A stretch of DNA of 27,788 bases from a virus. Below, in pieces: positions 12,114-20,304 of this stretch (positions within the stretch are counted from its first letter, which is position 1; each line of letters starts with the position of its first letter). Below the pieces are notes generated by a model that ran no database searches, was not told the DNA's origin, and saw only the letters and a program-made list of their open reading frames with translations. Made by a program: the position numbers and the translations under genes. Location of the stretch: positions 1 through 27,788 of the IMG/VR virus record IMGVR_UViG_3300028196_001095, one strand, 5' to 3'.

Positions 12114-12142
12114 TTGATTTTTTACCTGTCTTAAACTATAAT
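12114..12142 (+). promoter_or_regulatory. Sigma-70-like promoter upstream of RNR
   Basis: TTGATT (12114-12119), a 17-base spacer and a perfect TATAAT (12137-12142) lie in the 72-base gap before the ribonucleotide reductase gene. As for SSB, this suggests host-polymerase (early) transcription of nucleotide-metabolism genes. I see no NrdR-box-like palindromes around it. Confidence 0.6.
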
Positions 12143-12183
12143 ATACTATCTACTAAACACTTTACAGGACGAGGAATAAATAA

Positions 12184-14373
12184 ATGTCATTGAAATCCCT
12201 TATGGATTACACTTTTGTAAGCAAGTATGCGAGATGGATACCGGAAAAGAAAAGAAGAGAAACTTGGAACGAGGCTGTAGATAGAGTCAAGCAAATGATG
12301 CTTGAAAAATATGCGGATAAACCGGAGGTGTTGCCGGAAGTAGAATGGGCATACGAACAAATGCGCAAGAAGCGTGTGCTTGGTAGTCAGCGCGCTCTAC
12401 AGTTTGGCGGTTCGCCAATCTTTAAACATAACGCCAGAATGTATAATTGTATTGTCTCATTTTGCGACAGAACTAGATTCTTTCAGGAGTGTATGTATCT
12501 TCTTTTATGTGGTTGTGGTACAGGGTTTAGCGTACAAAAACATCATATAAATAACCTACCAGACCTACTACCTAAAAAAGAAGGAAGTAAGAAATATGTT
12601 ATACCTGATACAATTGAAGGGTGGAGTGATGCTGTCGGAGTCCTCGTATCAAGTTATTTTGATCAATTTGCTGATGAAGAGTTGTTTGTAGAGTATTCTG
12701 GCAAGAATGTTAACTTTGACTATAGTGAAATTCGTCCTGCTGGATCATATCTTAAATCTAGCGGAGGCAAAGCGCCGGGACCAGAACCACTTAAAAAAGC
12801 ACTCACAAACATTAGGAAGATTTTAGACAAGGCATTAAAAGATGGACAAACAAAACTCTCAGCCATCCAAGCTTACGATATTGTTATGCACACCGCTGAC
12901 GCTGTTATTAGTGGTGGTGTTCGCCGTAGTGCTACCATTTGCGTCTTTAGCCCTGATGATACTGAGATGGCAACAGCTAAGACAGGAACTTGGTTCATTG
13001 ACAATCCGCAAAGAGGAAGATCCAATAACTCAGCACTTCTACTCAGGGACGAAACGACTAAAGAACAATTCTCAGAATTGATGAAGTCCGTAAAAGAGTT
13101 TGGCGAACCGGGATTTGTTTGGTCTGACAGCACAGAATTGTTAGTAAACCCCTGTGTGGAAATTGGAATGTGGCCTGTTTGTGAAAAAACAAAAGAGTCA
13201 GGATGGCAGGCATGTAATCTCAGTACGATCAACTGTGCGAAAATCAAAACAGAACAAGACTTCTTTGACGCTTGCCGCGCTGCTACAATTATTGGTACGT
13301 TGCAAGCGGGGTTCTCAGAATTTGGATACCTTGGTGGCGCGTCTGAAAGAATTATTGCAAGAGAAGCCTTGCTGGGCGTTAGTATGACTGGAATGATGGA
13401 GCAACACAACATTTGTCTTGACGAAACATCGCAAAAGAGAGGTGCTTCCATAGTAAAAAAGACAAACAAGAAGATTGCAGAACTCACTGGTGTAAACCAA
13501 GCGGCTAGAACTACTTGTATTAAACCAGAAGGTACGTCAAGCTGTATCCTTGGGACATCTAGCGGTATTCACCCGCACCACGCGAAGAGATATATTCGTC
13601 GCGTCCAAGCCAACAAGATGGAGCCTATCTATAATTACTTTAAAGAAATTAATCCTAGAGCATGTGAAGAAAGTGTTTGGAGTAATAACGATAGCGATGA
13701 TGTTGTTGGGTTTTGCGTAGAAGTTCCAGATGGAAGTAAAACAAAGAATGCAGTAGATGCTATCCAGCTATTAGATTATGTAAAGTCTACACAAAAAAGT
13801 TGGGTTCTCAATGGAACCAATCCAGAACTTTGCACTCAACCTTGGTTAAATCATAATGTTAGTAATACTATTAATGTTAAACCAGAAGAGTGGAACGAAG
13901 TAGAAAGATATATATTTAAGAATAGAAAATACTTTTGTGGTATTTCCTTGCTTCCTATTTCTGGAGACAAGGACTATCCCCAAGCGCCATTCACCACAGT
14001 GTACCTACCAAGCGAACAGGTTGCTCACTACGGGGATGCTTCTCTGTTTGTAAGCGGTCTTATCGAAGTTGCGCTAACCCTTTGGGAAGACAACCTGTGG
14101 ACAGCCTGCGACAGTCTTCTTGGGGTAGGAGAAAAACTTAAAGGTAACGGTAAGAAAGAATGGGGGGAAAGATGTAAGAAGTTTGCTGATAAATACTTTA
14201 AGGGAGATCTAAGACAATTGACATATTGCATGAAAGATGTGTATAATTGGAAGGAGTGGGTTGATATCAACCGCGAATACAAAGATGTTGATTTTACAAA
14301 TGTTATCGAGGAAACTAACAACGTAGTGCCAGAGCAAGAACTTGCCTGCGCAGGAGGAAAATGCGAAATATGA
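12184..14373 (+). CDS. nrdJ: Adenosylcobalamin-dependent (class II) ribonucleotide reductase, monomeric RTPR type
   Basis: This enzyme reduces ribonucleotides (probably triphosphates) to deoxy forms, using a B12-generated thiyl radical. At 729 residues it is close to the single-chain Lactobacillus-type RTPR. Visible features: C89 in MYNCIVS and C344 in QACNLSTIN (redox pair), and catalytic N322-P-C324-V-E326 in VNPCVEIG. A C-terminal C722-X4-C727 tail (ACAGGKCEI) accepts electrons from thioredoxin. Glycine-rich GCGTGFSVQ and SGGVRRSATI also fit. It is transcribed from a consensus promoter, with GAGGAA before ATG 12184. It overlaps dUTPase by 13 bases, forming a dNTP-supply pair. The host must provide or take up cobalamin. 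The phage thioredoxin at 7678 is a possible reductant. Confidence 0.93.
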   Translation: MSLKSLMDYTFVSKYARWIPEKKRRETWNEAVDRVKQMMLEKYADKPEVLPEVEWAYEQMRKKRVLGSQRALQFGGSPIFKHNARMYNCIVSFCDRTRFFQECMYLLLCGCGTGFSVQKHHINNLPDLLPKKEGSKKYVIPDTIEGWSDAVGVLVSSYFDQFADEELFVEYSGKNVNFDYSEIRPAGSYLKSSGGKAPGPEPLKKALTNIRKILDKALKDGQTKLSAIQAYDIVMHTADAVISGGVRRSATICVFSPDDTEMATAKTGTWFIDNPQRGRSNNSALLLRDETTKEQFSELMKSVKEFGEPGFVWSDSTELLVNPCVEIGMWPVCEKTKESGWQACNLSTINCAKIKTEQDFFDACRAATIIGTLQAGFSEFGYLGGASERIIAREALLGVSMTGMMEQHNICLDETSQKRGASIVKKTNKKIAELTGVNQAARTTCIKPEGTSSCILGTSSGIHPHHAKRYIRRVQANKMEPIYNYFKEINPRACEESVWSNNDSDDVVGFCVEVPDGSKTKNAVDAIQLLDYVKSTQKSWVLNGTNPELCTQPWLNHNVSNTINVKPEEWNEVERYIFKNRKYFCGISLLPISGDKDYPQAPFTTVYLPSEQVAHYGDASLFVSGLIEVALTLWEDNLWTACDSLLGVGEKLKGNGKKEWGERCKKFADKYFKGDLRQLTYCMKDVYNWKEWVDINREYKDVDFTNVIEETNNVVPEQELACAGGKCEI

Positions 14374-14888
14374 ATATCCATCCAGACGAATTAGCTAGAG
14401 AAAAACAATTACAAGAACACCAAAAGAGAACCTGCTTTCCTAAATATATAAAACCTTGGAACGGGCATCCTTTACAGTTTGTAAAGCTAAACGAAGACGC
14501 TATCGCCCCAACAAAGGCAAACGAATCTGATGCGGGATTTGATTTATACGCTTCTCACGGGGCGATATTAGAAAAGCATACTCATAAATTAATCAAAACT
14601 GGAATTGCGATGCAAATTCCTACCGGTTATGTGGGATTGATCTGGCCTAGATCTGGAATGGCCTATAAATACGGTATAGATGTTTTCGCTGGCGTTATTG
14701 ATAGTGGATACCGTGGAGATGTTGGCGTTATCCTTTTTAATTCTCAATATAGTGATTACCACATAAAGCCGGGAGATAGAGTGGCGCAACTTGTGCTGCA
14801 AAAAGTAGAAAACTTTGAGCTTATAGAAGTGTCCGACCTAAACAATACAGACCGTAGCGAAGACGGTTTTGGAAGCACAGGTGTATAA
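14361..14888 (+). CDS. dut: dUTP diphosphatase (trimeric dUTPase)
   Basis: This enzyme hydrolyses dUTP to dUMP and diphosphate, keeping uracil out of phage DNA and feeding dTMP synthesis. All five motifs of the trimeric family are present in order: SDAGFDLYA, PRSGMAYKYGID, GVIDSGYRGDVGVILFN, GDRVAQLVLQK and the C-terminal RSEDGFGSTG lid. At 175 residues it is about 30 longer than many. The extra is a basic N-terminal arm (HPDELAREKQLQEHQKRT). The AGGAGG (14352-14357) sits three bases before ATG 14361, and a second ATG at 14370 is possible. It overlaps the RNR 3' end and is TAATG-coupled to the next gene. Confidence 0.93.
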   Translation: MRNMNIHPDELAREKQLQEHQKRTCFPKYIKPWNGHPLQFVKLNEDAIAPTKANESDAGFDLYASHGAILEKHTHKLIKTGIAMQIPTGYVGLIWPRSGMAYKYGIDVFAGVIDSGYRGDVGVILFNSQYSDYHIKPGDRVAQLVLQKVENFELIEVSDLNNTDRSEDGFGSTGV

Positions 14889-16354
14889 TGACAACCTTAC
14901 CATTTAGCGATCCTAACGGTAGGATATTTTACGCTTGTCAGGCCGTTCTTACAACAAAAAGAAATGTCGCAGGAGAATCAGATTCTACTGATGGGGTTTT
15001 CCTAAATGGTGTTCAATCTATAGGTATAAATGGAGACATGCCGTCTCAGTCTCTTTTAGATATAGGTAGGGCGCAAAGACAATTTCATTACTATGGTCAG
15101 CAAAATTTTGAAATAACTATAGAAAGAAAAATAGATAAAGATAGCGATTTCTTTTACTTTGTAGATCCCTCTGATTATACTGCTGGGGCCGCTGGCTACA
15201 AAACTAGCCACGCTTTGTATAAAGATAATTTACACGATAAAGGTTTCGCAGATGATGGAGGTAAGTCACTAAGAAATTATGACATAACTATTCTTTATGC
15301 TCCAGACCGATATAGTTATATAGGTGCTGGAAATGATTTAACTGACGAAGATTATAACGATACTAACGACGACGGAAGTATAAGCGATTCTGAAAAAGAT
15401 GATCAAGAACCAGACAAAGATAAAATTATATCTGTGACTTATAAGAGTTGTTTGTTGTCTAATGTAGAATATACCATAGGGGTGGATGGTGTTACTGAAT
15501 CTGTGACCCTGTTTACAAAACAGTTTAGATTTAATAAAGACTTATCTACCCTAAGTGCTTACGGCATAAATGATGATCTTCCTCAGTCTGGAGAAGTCTT
15601 AAAAAGGCAACATTTAGATATACTAAAACAACCCGTTGATAGAAAATCAAGACTTCCTCAAGAAGTTATTAGTATGTTTGAGGTGGGTAATGCCGAAACT
15701 GCTTATGATGGTGATGACGGTGTTAAAAGACCTTTAAAAATATATGGAATTAATAGTATAAGCCTCAGTCTATCTATTGATTACTCTCAAATACCAGACG
15801 TAGGATTTTGGAGGGGATCTGAAAAAGATAAAGAGTATGAGCAAAATTTATTTTCTTATATGAATCTACCCCTTCAAGTAACATGCTCTTTTACTGGTGT
15901 TGCAAGAAGATCGCTAGAATATGGAGACTTTATATGGACGGAAAGCGCTGACGATGTGTTTGTTAGAAATACAGATGTTATATTTGGCGCTTCTGGCGTA
16001 ATGGACAAAAGTACAGGGCTTAGTTATGGAGGCGGTCCTTACAGGGATGGACTTGATCCCAATAATCCTAATCTCCCCAGCTATGGTTCACCAAAGCCTC
16101 CGTCAGATGTATATAACAGAACAGATAGACCTATAAGACTTGTTTTTGCTACATTTGACCCAGCCGCCAATGCAAACAAATTTCACATAATAGATCTTGG
16201 CAACAATAACTACGTATCTAGTATCAGTACCAGCGGTGGCGATACAGGAGGTGGCAATGTAGAAACGACAATCACTTATCAAAATGACCATAGCGATATG
16301 GTATTAGTTAAGGATACTCAGGTGAGGGATTTAATTAACGAAAAACCTTTCTAA
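14888..16354 (+). CDS. Probable virion (tail-type) structural protein with EF-hand loop
   Basis: This 488-residue protein is rich in beta-type sequence, Tyr, Asp and Asn, with no membrane segment. The opening (GVQSIGINGDMPSQSLLDIG followed by QFHYYGQQNFEITIERKI) and a later stretch (SCLLSNVEYTIGVDGVTESV) resemble the alternating strands of phage tail-tube or baseplate proteins. Around residues 158-169 lies DTNDDGSISDSE, an exact EF-hand/dockerin-like calcium loop (D158, N160, D162, G163, I165, E169). The C-terminal third is a Gly/Pro/Asn-rich linker (GGPYRDGLDPNNPNLPSYGS) plus a terminal beta region. It starts at ATG 14888, sharing bases with the dUTPase stop. The tail role is inferred from composition. 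Confidence 0.55.
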   Translation: MTTLPFSDPNGRIFYACQAVLTTKRNVAGESDSTDGVFLNGVQSIGINGDMPSQSLLDIGRAQRQFHYYGQQNFEITIERKIDKDSDFFYFVDPSDYTAGAAGYKTSHALYKDNLHDKGFADDGGKSLRNYDITILYAPDRYSYIGAGNDLTDEDYNDTNDDGSISDSEKDDQEPDKDKIISVTYKSCLLSNVEYTIGVDGVTESVTLFTKQFRFNKDLSTLSAYGINDDLPQSGEVLKRQHLDILKQPVDRKSRLPQEVISMFEVGNAETAYDGDDGVKRPLKIYGINSISLSLSIDYSQIPDVGFWRGSEKDKEYEQNLFSYMNLPLQVTCSFTGVARRSLEYGDFIWTESADDVFVRNTDVIFGASGVMDKSTGLSYGGGPYRDGLDPNNPNLPSYGSPKPPSDVYNRTDRPIRLVFATFDPAANANKFHIIDLGNNNYVSSISTSGGDTGGGNVETTITYQNDHSDMVLVKDTQVRDLINEKPF

Positions 16355-16367
16355 TCAAAGAGTTTAA

Positions 16368-17027
16368 ATGAAAAGAAAAACTAAAAAACCCAGCAGCGCA
16401 CCACAAAAAGTAAAAGTCGTAGAAGCAAAAACGGAGAATCAAAAAGAGTATATAAGGTCTATAGTAGAAAATGATGTTGTATTTTGCAGCGGGCCATCTG
16501 GATCAGGTAAATCGTATATAGCGGCGGGGATAGCCTCAGAACACCTTCACAGAGGAGAAATAGATCAAGTATTGATAACACGTCCTCTGGTATGCACCGG
16601 AAAAGAGTTGGGAAGTCTTCCGGGAGATTTACTAGACAAGATAGCGCCATACCTTCTTCCTATGCAGGAAAATTTTAGAAACTTCTTAGGGAGAGCCTAT
16701 TACGGAATGTACTACAACGAAGGTAGGATAAAATATCAGCCTCTAGAGGTTATGAGAGGGTCTACTTTTCATAATACATATATGATATTGGACGAAGCTC
16801 AAAACTGTACATTTGAACAAATAAAAATGTTTATAACCAGAATGGGACAGGGGAGTAAAGTGTTGATAAATGGAGACACTAGGCAATGCGACTTATCTAG
16901 AAGCGGTCTATGGGATTGTATAGAAAAGCTTGAGGGCGTGGATGGTGTTGGAATCTCCACACTTACAAGACAGGATATTCAAAGGAATGGTATTCTTGGA
17001 AGAATATTAACAGCTATGGAAAATTAG
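16368..17027 (+). CDS. phoH: PhoH-like P-loop ATPase
   Basis: This protein has an SF1-helicase-like ATPase core. Walker A is GPSGSGKS (42-49), and Walker B is MILDEAQN from residue 139 (D142, E143). A sensor-type NGDTRQCDL and a C-terminal arginine-containing SRSGLWD region follow. PhoH-like proteins are very common in marine phages. The name comes from phosphate-starvation control in E. coli, but the enzyme is better seen as an RNA-related ATPase/helicase, and some copies are fused to PIN nucleases. No PIN domain is present here (219 residues). It starts at ATG 16368, 13 bases after the virion protein, and is followed by a 60-base gap. Confidence 0.9.
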   Translation: MKRKTKKPSSAPQKVKVVEAKTENQKEYIRSIVENDVVFCSGPSGSGKSYIAAGIASEHLHRGEIDQVLITRPLVCTGKELGSLPGDLLDKIAPYLLPMQENFRNFLGRAYYGMYYNEGRIKYQPLEVMRGSTFHNTYMILDEAQNCTFEQIKMFITRMGQGSKVLINGDTRQCDLSRSGLWDCIEKLEGVDGVGISTLTRQDIQRNGILGRILTAMEN

Positions 17028-17048
17028 CGTGTAATGTTAGCGTCTATC

Positions 17049-17063
17049 CTCTAGAATATAGAG
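17049..17063. repeat. Short inverted repeat upstream of the FmdB-like gene
   Basis: CTCTA (17049-17053) and TAGAG (17059-17063) flank GAATA in the 60-base gap between phoH and the zinc-ribbon gene. It is too short to be a terminator and has no T tract. It could be a small operator or be fortuitous. No good promoter consensus is visible in this gap. Confidence 0.3.
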
Positions 17064-17087
17064 TCAACTTACTATACGGAGGAACAA

Positions 17088-17432
17088 ATGCCGCTTTATG
17101 ACTTTGAGTGTAAACAATGCAAATATTACGATGAAATTAGACAGGCCCATGATGCTCCATCTATATTGGAGTGTCCATGCTGCGATAAAAAAACTTTAAG
17201 AAAGGTTTTTATAAACCCTCCCGCTATATCTATTAGAGGGGAGCCTACTACAATCGCACAACTAGCGGATAAAAATACTAGAAACATGGGCCACTACGAA
17301 AAACAAGACAGATCCGCCAAAGATAATCCTAAAAATAAGAGTGAGGCTCAAAAGAAGAGAGAGGTTAATAGAAAGATAAATGGAATGACGGATAAAGAGA
17401 AGGTTAAATGGATAAAAGAAGGTGACTCATGA
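17088..17432 (+). CDS. FmdB-type zinc-ribbon protein (114 aa)
   Basis: The N-terminal 40 residues are a clear FmdB/CxxC zinc ribbon: MPLYDFECKQC with C8 and C11, then ECPCC with C29 and C32, followed by LRKVF. Such proteins are small putative regulators or chaperone-like factors and are frequent in phages; their partners are largely unknown. The rest (about 70 residues) is a basic, lysine-rich low-complexity helix ending EKVKWIKEGDS. ATG 17088 has a strong CGGAGG upstream. The TGA overlaps the next ATG. Confidence 0.85.
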   Translation: MPLYDFECKQCKYYDEIRQAHDAPSILECPCCDKKTLRKVFINPPAISIRGEPTTIAQLADKNTRNMGHYEKQDRSAKDNPKNKSEAQKKREVNRKINGMTDKEKVKWIKEGDS

Positions 17433-17674
17433 ATGAATTACAAATATCCGATAATCAAGTAGATAGAAAAAATCATCCACATCACGCCACTATAACTATG
17501 AAAATTGATATTAGGAAGATGTATGACGATGGTAGTCTTGATAATCAAGTTATGGGTAATCGCCTACTGTCTAAATATGGTATATCTAATAAGGCTCAGA
17601 TATGTATTTCTGGAGCTACAGAAGCAGACTGTATAAGAATATTAAAAGAAAAACTGGAGAAGCTAAATGGCTAG
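17429..17674 (+). CDS. Hypothetical protein (81 aa)
   Basis: ATG 17429 overlaps the FmdB stop (ATGA), with GAAGGTGA as ribosome site inside that gene. A second ATG at 17433 is possible. The 81-residue product has a His-rich start (NHPHHATITMKIDIRKMY), a central loop and a C-terminal segment (AQICISGATEADCIRILKEK) that reads as strand-helix. I recognise no family. It overlaps the following gene by 8 bases, so the four genes from 17088 to 18303 form one coupled unit. Confidence 0.6.
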   Translation: MNELQISDNQVDRKNHPHHATITMKIDIRKMYDDGSLDNQVMGNRLLSKYGISNKAQICISGATEADCIRILKEKLEKLNG

Positions 17675-18002
17675 ATGGGATAATGAAGATGTATCTGACT
17701 TAAATTTACCAAACCCACAAGATGTGCAAAAGACATACTTTGGTAAAAATGCGGCAGTTGCTATGGAGACAAGGGAGGCGTTTGCATATACTAATACTGT
17801 TGACCAGTCAACTTCCTATCACATACTTTACGACAGAGCCGAAATAATTGATCCATATAACGATAGATTTACAAGATCGTCTTCGACAACTAGGAGGTTT
17901 AAAAAGGTCTCAGAAACGTGTTTTAATTTTTACATGAAGTATTTGAAAACTAAGAATGCTTTATATTTTACAAGAGCCAGAAGATTAGTAATGGAGAAAT
18001 GA
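17667..18002 (+). CDS. Hypothetical protein (111 aa)
   Basis: ATG 17667 lies inside the previous gene's end, with GGAGAAG about ten bases upstream. The 111-residue product starts acidic (ARWDNEDVSDLNLPNPQ), has a Tyr/Thr-rich middle (AFAYTNTVDQSTSYHILYDR) and a basic C-terminus (KYLKTKNALYFTRARRLVM). No motif, membrane segment or known family is seen. It sits one base ahead of the next gene. Confidence 0.6.
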   Translation: MARWDNEDVSDLNLPNPQDVQKTYFGKNAAVAMETREAFAYTNTVDQSTSYHILYDRAEIIDPYNDRFTRSSSTTRRFKKVSETCFNFYMKYLKTKNALYFTRARRLVMEK

Positions 18003-18003
18003 A

Positions 18004-18303
18004 ATGAAGAAAGGTCCGCTTTCAAAAGCTGAAAAATTTTATATTGAAAACAATGCAAGATCAGAACTAAGTGATCTAGTCAAGGATCTTGACAGATCAG
18101 AACTTTCAATTTCAAAGCATCTGAAAACTATCAAGACTGAGCAGTCGCAAATTGCAGACTCTTCTAACCTGTACGCTAGAGACTCTAACAAGGTAGCTAC
18201 GATCATGACGGAGGCAGCTTCTATGGCGGCAGACGAGTCTAGAAAAAGCACGTCAACACCAAAAAAGTATAGAGGAATAATACACAAGATAAAGGAGGAC
18301 TAA
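18004..18303 (+). CDS. Small HTH-like phage protein (99 aa)
   Basis: ATG 18004 follows GGAG about eight bases upstream. The first 45 residues (KKGPLSKAEKFYIENNARSE then DLVKDLDRSELSISKHL) look like a helix-turn-helix of the kind in small phage regulators: an LSKxEKFYIENN opening, then a leucine-spaced recognition helix with RS. The rest is helical and Ser/Ala-rich, ending in a basic tail (KKYRGIIHKIKED). It may bind DNA; the match is by pattern, and no strong family is claimed. Confidence 0.6.
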   Translation: MKKGPLSKAEKFYIENNARSELSDLVKDLDRSELSISKHLKTIKTEQSQIADSSNLYARDSNKVATIMTEAASMAADESRKSTSTPKKYRGIIHKIKED

Positions 18304-18304
18304 T

Positions 18305-18820
18305 ATGATTTGCACAAAGAGAGATGGCTATATGAGAAGGCTCATCATGGAGCATCTTATGATTAGTTGGATTGTCACACTATCTAACGACGAGCGTGTC
18401 TATGGTGACTATGACAGGCCAAACTTAGAAAACCCTTGGACCAGACTTTCGGATTACTGTAAAGATCGTAATGTTTTTCCTGTAAAGATAGAACTCCATA
18501 TGTTCGGCGCTCCTGCTAAGGTTTTCTTTGAAGACCCTAAAGGCTTAGATGGGCTGGCTGTTATGAGAGGCATAGCTAAAGATCAAGCGATGGACGGTAG
18601 TCATTCTACATCTTTTCAAACCCTAACCGTGTGTTTACTAAAAGATGACTGCTCTGCCGTAGATGTCGCAAAATACACTTGGCCCTATAATCAATTTGAG
18701 AAGGCTAAGTCTGAAAGATCTGTTACAGAAGATAATGTTAAATATATGATATTCAAAAATGACTCAGAAAAAATCAAACACCCAGAAGTACAGAAGTATA
18801 TCAACGAGGCAGCCGTGTAA
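18305..18820 (+). CDS. Hypothetical protein (171 aa)
   Basis: ATG 18305 has a near-perfect AAGGAGG upstream (within 18290-18300). The 171-residue product contains SWIVTLSNDERVYGDYDRPN and a WTRLSDYCKDRNVFPVKIEL block that I recall as uncharacterised phage proteins (a W-V-LS-x-G-V-Y-x-D pattern). Later comes ahead-of-end YTWPYNQFEKAKSE. Four or more cysteines are spread without a zinc pattern. No activity is assigned. Its end overlaps the frame of the next gene. Confidence 0.65.
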   Translation: MICTKRDGYMRRLIMEHLMISWIVTLSNDERVYGDYDRPNLENPWTRLSDYCKDRNVFPVKIELHMFGAPAKVFFEDPKGLDGLAVMRGIAKDQAMDGSHSTSFQTLTVCLLKDDCSAVDVAKYTWPYNQFEKAKSERSVTEDNVKYMIFKNDSEKIKHPEVQKYINEAAV

Positions 18821-19244
18821 TGCGGCTCAGTATTGCGCTGAACTTGTCTGCATTAGAAAAAGGGAGCGTGATAACAAGGGTAGTCTTGAATTTAAGTTTT
18901 GGAACAAGTCACAAAAAGAAGAATATGAAACTCAAATTAGATTAGCTTCTAAGTTAATTAAAAAATACGGAGAGAAATCTTTAGTATCTTATTTAAATGG
19001 CCCAAGTGGTAGAAACGTTTACTCCTTGGGCTTTTTGCACAATTCTAAAAAGTTTGTTTTAATCACTAAGTTTGTAGAAGCCGGTGTTGCAAAACGATCC
19101 GAAGAGGTTAAAATAGAAGCAAAGAAACCAAAAAAGGTTATAGAAATATCAGAAGATGTAGAATACAAGCCAAGAACAAAGAAGAAAAAGAAAACATTAA
19201 TGTCAAAACTTAGGGATACCGATGGCAAAAAAGAAAACTCCTGA
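18759..19244 (+). CDS. Conserved phage protein, start uncertain (NAAQYCAELVC type)
   Basis: The frame is open from ATG 18759 to TGA 19244, but the first 20 residues overlap the previous gene by 62 bases without a ribosome site and look unlike protein. The part that resembles phage proteins I know starts at NAAQYCAELVCIRKRERDNK, directly after the previous stop. An ATG in TAATG position (18820) is in the wrong frame by one base. A single extra G there would give M-A-A-Q-Y-C. So either an unusual start or a one-base deletion (biological or sequencing) is present. The C-terminus is Lys-rich (KPRTKKKKKTLMSKLR). It overlaps recA by 23 bases. Confidence 0.6.
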   Translation: MTQKKSNTQKYRSISTRQPCNAAQYCAELVCIRKRERDNKGSLEFKFWNKSQKEEYETQIRLASKLIKKYGEKSLVSYLNGPSGRNVYSLGFLHNSKKFVLITKFVEAGVAKRSEEVKIEAKKPKKVIEISEDVEYKPRTKKKKKTLMSKLRDTDGKKENS

Positions 19245-20304
19245 ATATTTGAAAAGTCAAATAAAAGAATACGGAAACATAATCAAAACAGGCACAGAGG
19301 TGCTTAAAGAAAAAAGCGACTACAAAGTAATTTCTATCAGTCCCGCTATTGATATAGCGCTAGGTGGTGGAGTTAGAGAGGGCTGTTGGGTTACTCTTAC
19401 AGGCGATCCTAAAAGTGGTAAAACAACAACCGCTATGCAAATCGCTACCAACTGTCAAAAAGAAGGTAGGCCAGTCATCTATCTAGATGCGGAAGGTCGT
19501 CTTAAAGATATGAATTTTCAGGTAAACGATTTCGACCCTGAGAAAATAGAGGTTATTGCACCAGAAGATAAGCCTTTACCGGCAGAAGAGTTCTTAGAAA
19601 TGGCCTACAAAATGATGAGCCATCCAGACTATCAAGGCGCGATTCTGATAATTGATTCTATATCTTCTTTGATTCCAGCTAAAGAATTAGATGGAGACTT
19701 TAGTCCGGGACGGGCGGGGCTACCAAAGATTTTGTCCATCTTTACAAAAAAGATTGGACAACTTCTACCAAGGCAACGAGGACTTGTTATTGCTATAACT
19801 CACTATATCGCAAACACAGGAGGATTTGGTAAAGCTAAACTTTCTGATGGCGGTAACAAAATTCAATATCAAGCAGATACTAGAATGGAAATTGCTGGTG
19901 GTGGTGAAAAAATCTCCGCAGTAAAACCTTGGGAAGACGCTAGCAAAAATAGAATTGGTCAAGTAGTAAACTGGAAAATTATTTGTTCTTCTATGGGACC
20001 ACCGGGAGGACAAGTGCAAAGCTACATCAGGTATGGTCATGGTATCGACTCAACCCAAGAGGTTCTTCAGTTGTCGCTAGACTTGGGTTTTATTGACAGG
20101 TCTGGAGCTTGGTTCTCTTGTCCATTCTTAGAAACGAATAAAGAGCTTGCTAAAGAGGTTGACCCAGATGTTGATGTGGAAGACGCTGAAAAACTTACTA
20201 AAGCTTTTAAGTTTCAGGGTCAAGACAAGGTTTATAGTTTTTTGAACAGAAACCCTAAACTAGTAAAGTCCCTAGAGTCGATGATAAAAGAGGTCTTGGC
20301 TTGA
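19222..20304 (+). CDS. recA: RecA-like recombinase
   Basis: This is a 360-residue strand-exchange ATPase of the RecA/UvsX group. After a Lys-rich start comes PAIDIALGGGVREGCWVTLT. Walker A is GDPKSGKTTT (61-70), followed by YLDAEG and Walker B AILIIDSIS (about 140-148, D145). A switch-like ITHYIANTGG and GGGNKIQYQADTRM-type region follow, with the order of elements as in RecA. It would coat ssDNA and drive recombination-dependent replication. It begins the 19222-27788 block of DNA genes, coupled by short overlaps, and TTGA-overlaps the nuclease gene. Length and motifs are complete. Confidence 0.9.
   Translation: MAKKKTPEYLKSQIKEYGNIIKTGTEVLKEKSDYKVISISPAIDIALGGGVREGCWVTLTGDPKSGKTTTAMQIATNCQKEGRPVIYLDAEGRLKDMNFQVNDFDPEKIEVIAPEDKPLPAEEFLEMAYKMMSHPDYQGAILIIDSISSLIPAKELDGDFSPGRAGLPKILSIFTKKIGQLLPRQRGLVIAITHYIANTGGFGKAKLSDGGNKIQYQADTRMEIAGGGEKISAVKPWEDASKNRIGQVVNWKIICSSMGPPGGQVQSYIRYGHGIDSTQEVLQLSLDLGFIDRSGAWFSCPFLETNKELAKEVDPDVDVEDAEKLTKAFKFQGQDKVYSFLNRNPKLVKSLESMIKEVLA

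Noticed and set aside
12873-13487. Long minus-strand open frame (204 codons)
   Set aside because: It lies wholly within the clearly coding nrdJ gene on the opposite strand. Its translation has no recognisable domain and it lacks a ribosome site.
17037-17078. Promoter upstream of the FmdB-like gene
   Set aside because: TATA-like boxes (TAGAAT, TACTAT) exist but no -35 match lies 16-18 bases upstream.
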